15,552 bases of DNA, taken from positions 1 to 15,552 of the forward strand of contig MCFG01000683.1 of NCBI GenBank assembly GCA_002104895.1, given 5' to 3'. The notes below the pieces were generated by a model that ran no database searches, was not told the origin of the DNA, and saw nothing but the letters and a program-made list of their open reading frames with translations. Below are positions 1-9,898 of the stretch, in pieces. The translations under genes and the position numbers were made by a program. This DNA is from Anaeromyces robustus (taxonomy: Eukaryota; Neocallimastigomycota; Neocallimastigomycetes; Neocallimastigales; Neocallimastigaceae). Each line of letters starts with the position of its first letter. Position 1 is the stretch's first letter.

Positions 1-725
1 TTTTTTAAAACAAACTATATATTTAATAATACATTTATAAATCTAGATTGTAATATAAATATTTATATAAATTAATAACAATATAATAGAAATTTGTATA
101 TTTAATTTTATTTTCTTATTTATATTATTATTAATAAATAAATAGATAAATATTAAATAATTAAAAAAGAAATGTAATATATATATTTTTAAAATCTATC
201 GTTAAAATCGTTTTTAATTTTAAAGTTGTGATATAATAAAAGTGTATTATTACTTTTTATATTAATTATGTAGTTCTATAAAAAAAAAAAAAAAAATTAA
301 AATTATTTTAAATTTCCAAAAATATATCATAAACTGTTTCCATTTATTTTTTTTTTTTTTTATTTATTTATATCTTTTTTTATACATATATATAAAATAT
401 ATTCTTATATATTTAATCTATTTATATAATATATTTATATAATATATTTAAATTGTATTCAAATATATTAGATTTAGATTTATTTATGTTATCTACATTT
501 ATTTAATTTTTATTGGTTCTTATCAATTCAATTCAATAAGATTATTAATATATATTACAATATTATTATTAATATATTATAATTATACTTTGATTATATA
601 TTATATATATTAATATTAGATTTCATAAAAATATGTTGAAATTTTATAAATACATGTGATATATCACTTAATAGGTATAGAACTATGTTTTTTTTTTTTT
701 TTTTTGTAAATGTTAATTTAGATAT

Positions 726-767
726 ACAATCTTAAAAATAACAACCCTTTTTATAGAAATTAAAGCA
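726..767 (-). pseudogene. Possible decayed CCHC zinc-knuckle of a retroelement
   Basis: Read on the minus strand, this stretch encodes Cys-Phe-Asn-Phe-Tyr-Lys-Lys-Gly-Cys-Tyr-Phe-stop-Asp-Cys. The spacing equals the CX2CX4HX4C zinc knuckle of retroelement Gag proteins (positions 1, 4, 9, 14). However, the second Cys is Phe, the His is Cys, and there is an internal stop. The flanking frame also has stops and shows no other Gag or Pol motif. It is either a heavily decayed copia-like fragment or a chance match. Confidence 0.15.
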
Positions 768-1742
768 TTGACGTCCTTAATGTTCTACAAAATAGGTCAC
801 CTTTTACGTTGTTAAATTTATGTATTAGCTAAAGAATGAAACAAGTTTTAATAAAAAATCATGTAAAAGCCTAATTAATGGTAAAATTATCATAATGTAA
901 CCCGTAATATTATGTATGTTAAAATAAAAGCTTTGGACAATTAGGATAAAAAATTGACAGACAAACTCTATTTATTCAAAATTAATATTAAATATGAATT
1001 TTGTTAATTTTATTTTATTGAAAAAAATAAATATTTTTGCATAGTAAAATTGAATGATTATTATAAAAAAAACTTTTTATAAATAATTTCCTAATAACCA
1101 TAACCAAAAATCAATTCATACAAATAATTATTAACTATATATATAAATATAAAGGAGAATCAAGAGAAAAAAAAAGAAATAAAATGATTTGAAATAGACC
1201 ATATAATAATTATTGCTAATTAAAGAAAATAAAAAAATAGATAAATAAAAAATGGAAATCATTAATATTCTTTATATAAATGATTTAAGTTCAATTTTTT
1301 AGTCTTCCTATTAAAAAAACTAATAAATTAGAAACTAATATTATTTAAAATTTTAAATATTGTTGAGGAAAATTATTAAAAGAGATATAAATATCAAAAA
1401 AAATTTAATGATTTAATAAAACATAAAAATCTTGCTATATTCAAATGGAATGAAAATTAAAATAAAAAAAAAAACATTTCAATAATGATAAAATTATAAT
1501 CATATATATAATAATATCAAATTATCATTGTATAATATAATGTATTAATTAATTATATATACCAATATATAAAGTTAAACATAAATAATATTATTATGGA
1601 AATTATTTATATATTGATTATTATGTTTAAAAAATAATAATTAATTTATGTTAAAACTACCAAAAAAATCATTTATGTTTATTTAATAAAAAAATGAAAA
1701 CTATTGGTTAAAATAATTTTTTTTTAAATTATTTAAAAAATA

Positions 1743-1779
1743 ATTAATATAAAATAATTATTAATTATTTTATATTAAT
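1743..1779. repeat. Perfect 18-nt inverted repeat
   Basis: The arms 1743-1760 and 1762-1779 are exact reverse complements around a single base at 1761. They contain only A and T. The sequence could extrude as a cruciform. No terminal repeats or coding sequence mark it as a mobile element. Confidence 0.7.
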
Positions 1780-1944
1780 AATAATTAAATCTTTTTTTTT
1801 TTTTACACAAAAATAATAATAATAATAATAAAACTAAAAATGTTAAATATGGGGAATTTTGAGTTAAATACGTTAAAGTTGAGGGTGTAAAAATTATTAA
1901 TATAAAAATTAATCAACAAACTAAAAGATTGGTAAATACAAAAG

Positions 1945-2017
1945 AATAATAATAATAATAATAATAATATTCATAATATTGAATAATAATAATAATATTA
2001 AATAATAGTTAATAATA

Positions 2018-2090
<73 letters not shown>

Positions 2091-2135
2091 GTTAATAATA
2101 ATAATAATAGTTAATAATAGTTAGTAATAATAATG
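1945..2135. repeat. AAT/TAA trinucleotide microsatellite
   Basis: A nearly continuous AAT array is interrupted by a few variant units such as AATAGTTAAT. The longest clean run is roughly 2019-2090. It is non-coding; no long ORF runs through it. Confidence 0.9.
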
Positions 2136-2505
2136 AATATATTAATCTTAAAAGTATTATATACATTAAGAAAAAAATATATTTATATTTTATATATTTT
2201 TAATATAATTTTATAATTAAAATACATGTGTTATATGAATTATATAAAAATACGAAATTAAAAATCTTTTATATTATATTTTCTAATAAAAAACTTTTTA
2301 AATATTAATAGTGTTGGTGGTAAATTTTTTTTTAAATATTTCTATATTTATTTTCACTTTATAATTTTTTCGTTATATTTTATTATTTGTTTATTATTGT
2401 TTTTTATCGTTTATTATAATTATTTTGAATATTAAAAATCAAATCGTTTTAATCTGTAACGTTTAAAAAAAAAACTTCAATATTAATTAATTAAAATGAA
2501 TTTTA

Positions 2506-2570
2506 ATTATAATAATAATAATTATAATAATAATAATTATAATAATAATAATTATAATTATAATTATATA
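2506..2570 (+). repeat. 15-nt minisatellite (AAT)4TAT
   Basis: About three tandem copies of four AAT triplets plus TAT are seen, running into AATTAT units. They lie in a 32-codon ORF opened by an ATG at 2496 that would encode an Asn/Tyr repeat and stops at about 2592. There is no splice partner or homology to support it as a gene. Confidence 0.6.
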
Positions 2571-3107
2571 TTAAATTACCCAAAAGGGTAGCATTATAAA
2601 TTATAAATGTATTTTTCCTAAAATTTTGTTTTGGCAGTTAAAAAAAAAAAAAAGTTAAAATTTCAAATTTCAAATTATTTAAATGTAAAATATGGAAAAT
2701 TCTTTAATAATATTTTTAAATAATAAAAATTAAATAATATTTAATAATTAACATTAATTAATATTTCCAATTTATTAATAATAAATTTAAATTTTCTTAT
2801 AAAAAAATTGAAAGGAGGAAAATCCGCATATGTTTAATACTTTAAAAAGAAATAAATTTTTTAAAATTATTCTTTCTACTTTATATTCTTTCTTTAACAG
2901 TAAAAATAAATAAATAATTAACAAATTCGTAAATTAAAGAATAGAAAAATAAAAAGAAAGAAATAAAAAAAAAATTTAAATATATATAATAAAAATAAAG
3001 TATTTTTTAATTTCTATACCAATAAAATTATATCTGTTTTCTCAATTTATAATTATTAATTTATTTTATTTAATTCATAATAGTTAAGAAAATATTATTT
3101 TGTATTA

Positions 3108-3272
3108 ATGAGTTTACTTTCTAGAAATAAAAAAAGTATATTGTTAATTTTAATGTATTATATATTAAAAAAAAAAAAAGAAATCCTAAATATTAATACT
3201 ATCTCTCTTTTTTTTTTTTTTTTTTGAATATGTGATTCTTTTCATTTTTATAAGCAAAATCAAATAATAAAG
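3108..3272 (+). other. Inferred N-terminal exons of the ligase
   Basis: The first MATH exon (from 3392) has no in-frame ATG and needs a preceding phase-1 donor. The ATG at 3108 opens nine codons and ends on a phase-1 donor (A|GTATAT at 3135/3136). An 18-nt exon at 3255-3272, with an AG acceptor after a long T tract and an AAAG|GTTATT donor like those of MATH units 1 and 3, links it in frame. Both resulting introns are 119 nt, normal for this gene. It would give a short basic N-terminus. There is no homology to confirm it. Confidence 0.4.
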
Positions 3273-4118
3273 GTTATTATATTATTTTTATTGAGTAGTA
3301 TTGTTATTTAAAAAAATTGAAAATATATTATTTTTTTATATAAAAATCTTAAATATATTTATATTATTATCTCAATTTTTTAAATTTATAGAACAAAAGG
3401 AACTTGTTGATAAATTAGGAAATGATATTGATAATGAAGACCTTGAAATTTTAAATGAAGGTATATATGAATGGAAAATTAAAAATTGGAGTCAACTTAC
3501 CGATAAAATATGTAGTCCAGAATTTAATATTGGTGGTTTTAAATGGTAATTATATATTATTTCATTATTTTATTATTTTATTATTTTATTATTCGTTGTT
3601 AAATAATAAAATAATAATAAAATTAATTTTATATATTAATTTTAAATATATAAATTATGGTTTTTATTATTAATTATAATTCATTAAATAGTGATAATAA
3701 TAATAATAATAATAATAAATTATTGTTTTTATTAATTTAATTTATATCGTTATATCTGAATATTATATTAATGATTTAATTATTATATATATACATACAC
3801 ATACATTTATAATTTAATTTCATTTTAAAGGAAATTGCAAATAAATGTACATAATAAAAATAACAATAATGAACATATTTCTTTATATTTGAATAATGTA
3901 GATATACAATATGACAGTTTATGTTATATTAATACAAAATATATTTTTTTTATAAGAAATTATTATGATTATTCTTGTATTCAATATGGTGGTAATGATA
4001 TAATATATTTTTAAAAATTTATATTCGTTTTTTTTTTTTTTTTTAAAAAAAATAAAAAATAATAATAATAATATTTTTCAAATTAATTTTTGTTTATTTT
4101 TGTTTATTTTATTTTATT

Positions 4119-4153
<35 letters not shown>

Positions 4154-7100
4154 TCAAAAAAAGATTCCTTATCAAATTGTTATAGTAAAAATAATTATTC
4201 ATTTGGAAATGAGAAATTTATTGAAAAATCAAAATTATTTACTAAACATGAAGATTTGAAAAAAGCTTTGGTTGAAAATGACAGATGTGTCGTAGGAGTC
4301 TATATTCGTACATTCAAATGTAGAAAAGGTTAGTTTAGTTTATTATATTTAAAGTAAATAATATTTCAATATTTTAAATTCTTATAAAAATAATAAATTA
4401 AACAAATAAAAAAAAAATAAATAAATATATATATATATATATATTTTTTTTTTGTTTATAGAACAATATATGGAAAATATAAAAAGTTGTATAAATGATG
4501 AAAATCATGAAATTTTAAATGAATTCTTTTATGAATGGAAAATAAATAATTGGGATAAATTATCTAATAACGAATATAGTCCAGAATTTTATATTGAAAA
4601 TCATAAATGGTAATAATGAAATTTATTAATATTTTTAGTTTATTTAATGATAGTGTTGACAACAACAACAGTAATTATATATACTTAATAAATAATATTT
4701 TTTTTTCTTTTTTCTTTTTTCTTAATGTATAATTTTTTTTTTTAATTTTATACTTTATTACTTTTTGTATGTTTGTAAAAAATTTTATATATATTTATTG
4801 ACCCTAAATTTTTATAATTTCAAATGTATAATTTTTATAAAAAAATTTTTTTTTTTTACAAGGAAATTAAAACTATGTAAAAATTCTTTTAAACCAGTAA
4901 TTTCTTTGGAAAATTTAGATTCTTTAACAGATAATACAGTTCATATTTGCTCCAAATTCGTTTTTTTCGTTAGAAATAGTGATAATTATGATTATTATCA
5001 TTATTATGACTCTTATAGTAATCTTTTTTTTTTTTTTTTTTTATTTTTTAACATTTCTATATTATTAATTTATATTTAAAAACTCTAATATATTTATATA
5101 TTTCCAATACATTTTTATTTATTAATATATTTAAATATAATTCTATTTTTCTTTTTTTTAAAAGGTAAATCATTTAATTATTTTAATAAAGAAAAAAATT
5201 CATATAAACAAAATCTTGAATCAAATTTGTTCCTTTCAAAAAAAGGAGGTTTAAATAAGTATTTGATTGAAAATAATAGTTTTGTTGTTGGAGTTTTTAT
5301 TCGTACTTACAAATATAATGAAGGTAAGATTATTAATTATTACTATAAAAAAAGAATTAATATAAATTAGTTGTTATTATATTAATTAATAATAAATAAC
5401 TTTTAATATAAAATATATATATATATATATATATTCTTTTTTTCTTTATAATATTAAGTCCAAATTAAGAATGAATTGGACTATTTTATAAAATATTATG
5501 GATTCTATGAAATTTTAAGTGAAGGATTTTATGAATGGAATATTGAAGATTGGGAACAAATTTCCAATATAAAATATAGTCCAGAATTTATTATTGATAA
5601 TCATAAATGGTAATTTATATATATTACATATATCTTTTTTAAATTAAAATATATGTTTATATATATATTATGTTTTTTTTTTTTTTTTACTCATTTAATA
5701 TTTATTCTTTTCTTTTAATTATTTTTTTTTATTTTTAAATCTTATATATATATAATATAATTATTCTATATATATTAGGCAACTGGAATTACGTCAAAAT
5801 GGAATTGAAGATGATAATTATATTTCTCTTTATTTAAATAATTTAGATGTTATGGATGATCCATCTTGTCATATTTGTATCAAACAAGTATTTTACATTA
5901 GAAATTATAATGATTGTTCGTATTTTTATTATCAGGGTAAGTAATTACATTACGTTATCATTATTTATTATAATTGTTATTGTTATTTATTTATTTGTTT
6001 CTTTGTTTGTTTGCTTGTTTATTTATAATTAAAGAAATCATATAATAAAATAACATATAAATACTTTTTTTTTAATATTAATCTTTAATATTTTTTTTCT
6101 TTATATAGGTAAAAAAGGAGAAAGTAGTAAATCTATTTTATATTATAATCAAAAAAATAATTCTCATGGATATCATCAATTTATTAAAAAATCAGAATTA
6201 TTTTCAAAAAATGAAAATTCAAATAAGTCATTAGTTGAAAATAATAAATGTGTTATTGGTGTATATTTCCGTGAATCTAATTATATGAAAGGTTATTATT
6301 TTTATTTCTATTTCTATTTCTATTTATATTTTTTTATTATTATATCTTTTTATTATATTATAATTTTATATAATTTTCATTGATATACAAAAAATGTATA
6401 AATCTTTTTTTTTCATAATAAACTAATATATAAAAAAAAATTTTTTTTTATTATTACATTTAAAGATCAATTTAAAGATGAATTAAAGAGTTTACTTGAT
6501 AATGAAAATCTAAAGGTAGAAAGTGAAGGACTTTATGAATGGAATATTGAGAATTGGCAAAATCTTAATGAAAAAGAATTAAATAGATCTTTTAATTTTA
6601 AAAACTTTATATTCGGTAGACATAAATGGTAATTATAGAATTTTTTTTTTTTTTTTTTTTTTACTTAAAACAATAAAATCCACTTTTAATTTTTTATTAT
6701 CGATATATTTATAAATCTATAAATATTTAAAAATTTTTCTTAAATTATTTGTTATATTTTTTATATTTTATAAAAGGATGCTACAATTATATCCTGATGG
6801 CCATGGAGATATAAATAAAGATTATGTTTCTTTATATTTAAAAAATATAGATGATGAAAATATTAATTTCTCTCATATTTGTACTAAAGCTATATTATAT
6901 ATTAGAAATTATAATAACAATTCTTGTTATATATTTAAAGGTAATTAATTAACTTTTTTCTTTATATATATTATATTCAATATTTAATATTTAAATGAAA
7001 TTACTTTCAATAGAAATTAATTATATATATATATATTTAAAAAATTATTTTGAAAAAATAATAATAATAATAATTTTAAAATTTTAAACTTTACATATAT

Positions 7101-9826
7101 ATATAATTATTTTAATTATTTATTATTATTATATATCTATATGTTTAAAATAGAATTACCTATAACTTATTATAATGAAACTTATAATATAAGTGGTTTT
7201 GATCAATTTATTGAAAAATCAAAATTGTTTATTTCAAATAATGAAAATTCAAATAAATCAGCTTTGATTGAAAATGATAAATGTGTTATTGGTAGTTTCA
7301 TTCGTACTTATGAATATAAAGAAGGTATATTTAAAAAAAATATGGTTATGAAGAGATAATAGATATATATATAAAGATATAATAAATATATTTAGATTAT
7401 TACAAAATTATATTTTTTTTAAAATAAAAAAATAATTAATGAATTAAATAAAAATGAATGTATATATTTATATATATAAAGTTAAAAAAGAATTTAAAGA
7501 ATTTAAAAGTAAATTAGCAAATAAAATCAATAATGAAAATCACCAAGTACTTGAAGAAATCTTACATGAATTTAAAATTGAAAACTGGGACCCATTTACC
7601 AATGATGAATATAATTCAACATTTATTATTGGAAATTATAAATGGTATTGTCAGAACGCTTTTATTTATATAATATAATATAGATATAATATATAAATAT
7701 TATAGTTATAAAAAAAATTTTTTTTATTAATATTTTCATTATATTAAAAATAAATATCAATTGTTTATAAAATTATAATTTATAAAATATATATATATAT
7801 ATAATACTTTTTTTAATATTTATTATTTATTTATTTATTAATTATTTATTATTATTTTTTTTTTTTAAAAAAAAAATAAATAAATAAAGGAAATTGGAAA
7901 TTCATTCAAATGGTAATGATGAAGATGAAGAGAATAGTGACTATGTGAAAGTAATTTTAAAAAATTTAGATGTTGAAAATAACGATTCTATTAATATTTG
8001 TGCTAAAAGTGTAATATTTATTAAACATTCCTGTGATTATTCTTGTTTCACAAGTTTAAGTAAATACAAATATATATTTATGTCTTATTATTAATTATTA
8101 TTATTAATTATTATAATTATTATTATTATTATTAATTATTATTATTATTATTAATTATTATTATTATTAATTTTTTTTATAACTAATTATAATTCATTTT
8201 AATATCTTAATAAATATAAAAGATAATGAATCATTTATCTATTACAATAAAAATAATAATTCTATAAGCTTTAACATCAGTAAATCAAAGTTATTTACCA
8301 AAATGAAAGAATTTATGTATAAATCTATCATTGAATATAATAAATGTATTGCAGGAGTTTTTCTTCGTATTTATGAATATAAAGAAGGTAATAATTTATT
8401 TAAATAATATATAATTCTTTATAAGGTTTTAATTAATAATAAAAAAAAATTAACATAAAAATATTTATTTATATCTTTTTTTTTTTTTTTTATAATTTCA
8501 ACAATTTTATTTGAAAATAGAAGGTATTTGAAAAAATTATACTTTTAATTATTAATAATTATATTAAAATATCTAAATTTAAATTTATTATTATATTTAA
8601 ATAATTATTTATTTATATAACCATTTTTTTTATAATTTCAACAATTTCATTTAAAAATAGAAGGTATTTGAAAAAAATTATACTTTTAATTATTAAAAAT
8701 TTATATTGAAATATTTAAATTTAAAATTTATAATCATATTTAATTATGAATTTAATATTTTTAAATATTCAAAATATTTTAAATATTAATACTATATTAT
8801 AAATATTAATACTATATTATAAATATTAATACTATATTATAAATATTAATACTATATTATAAATATTAATACTATATTATAAATATAATGCTATATCCTA
8901 AATATGATTATATCTATATATTTATAATTATCTTTTTTTTTTTTTTTTTCATTATCTAAAGAAAAAAAAGAGATAGAAAAAAAGCAAAAAGATGTAGAAA
9001 ATATCGAAAATTTATTAAAATCATCATCACTTGTTATTGCAATAAGTAATTTCACTGCTTATGAATATGATCAATTAGATATAAGAAAAGATGAATTTTT
9101 AATTGTTACGGACTGGAACTATAAAGATGGTTGGGTTTATGGATATCGAAAAGATAATAAAAAGGAAAAAGGAATATTTCCAAAAATTTTTGTTAAAATT
9201 TGTAATGAAAATAGGAAAGGTTTGAAATTAAGTTAAAATATTATATTTAATTATTACATTACTCTCTATCTATCCTTTTTACTTTTTTTTTTTTTTTATA
9301 CTTATAATATTATCATTATTAACTAATTTTTATTAAATATATATATATCAAAAAATTTTATTATTTAATTTTTTCAATAATATATATAGAAGAAAATATC
9401 TTAAGAAAGTAAGTATATTATAATGATTTTATCCTTATTAACTTTATTATAATTTGAAATAATATTTTTTTATTCATGTTGTAATTTACTTATATTTCTT
9501 TTTATTTTTATTTTTTTAATTTTTTTTATTTTAATAAATAATAATATTAATTTATTCATATTAATTTTTTTATTAGTGAAATTATTACACCTGAATATAG
9601 AATAAGTTTCGAAAATAAGGTTAAACAATTCAGATCACAAAATGATATGAAGATGATTAATAATTCAGAAACACGAATTATTATTAATAGAAATAATTTA
9701 TTTAATGATGCTTTTACTAAAATTATGAACAAATCACCAGAAGAATTAAAAAAATTATTAAGAATTAAATATAAAGATGAAGAAGGTATTGATGCTGGTG
9801 GTTTATTAAGGTATATATATATAAAT

Positions 9827-9898
<72 letters not shown>

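Larger units (their letters stand above)
1..3107. other. Gene-poor AT-rich 5' flank
   Basis: No convincing gene is seen on either strand. The stretch holds long A and T tracts, AAT microsatellites, a perfect palindrome near 1743-1779 and a short Asn-codon repeat near 2496. About 720-1150 is less repetitive than the rest and may be decayed coding or transposon DNA. The last few hundred bases (A-rich from about 2936 to 3000) are the likeliest place for the promoter and 5' leader of the ligase gene, but no specific promoter element can be named. Confidence 0.6.
8388..8961 (+). other. Oversized 574-nt intron between MATH 5 and SH3
   Basis: This intron joins the last MATH exon to the SH3 exon, both phase 1, and is about twice as long as any other here. 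It holds two copies of a block about 110 nt long, 140 nt apart (8491 and 8631), then a 20-nt minisatellite (8781-8900), then a poly-T tract before the AG at 8960-8961. Each block contains a perfect 3-nt potential exon, AG|AAG|GT. Confidence 0.75.

Noticed and set aside
2496-2594. 32-codon Asn/Tyr-rich ORF
   Set aside because: It is the translation of an (AAT)4TAT minisatellite with no splice site of the right phase to join the ligase gene directly.
2812-2832. AGGAGG-like sequence before an ATG at 2830
   Set aside because: It looks like a bacterial ribosome-binding site, but the window is intron-bearing eukaryotic DNA. The ORF has only 27 codons and its A-start context is poor. It is kept only as an alternative first exon.
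8781-8900. Regular 20-nt repeats resembling a CRISPR array
   Set aside because: The copies are directly adjacent with no spacers, and the array lies in a eukaryotic intron; it is a minisatellite.
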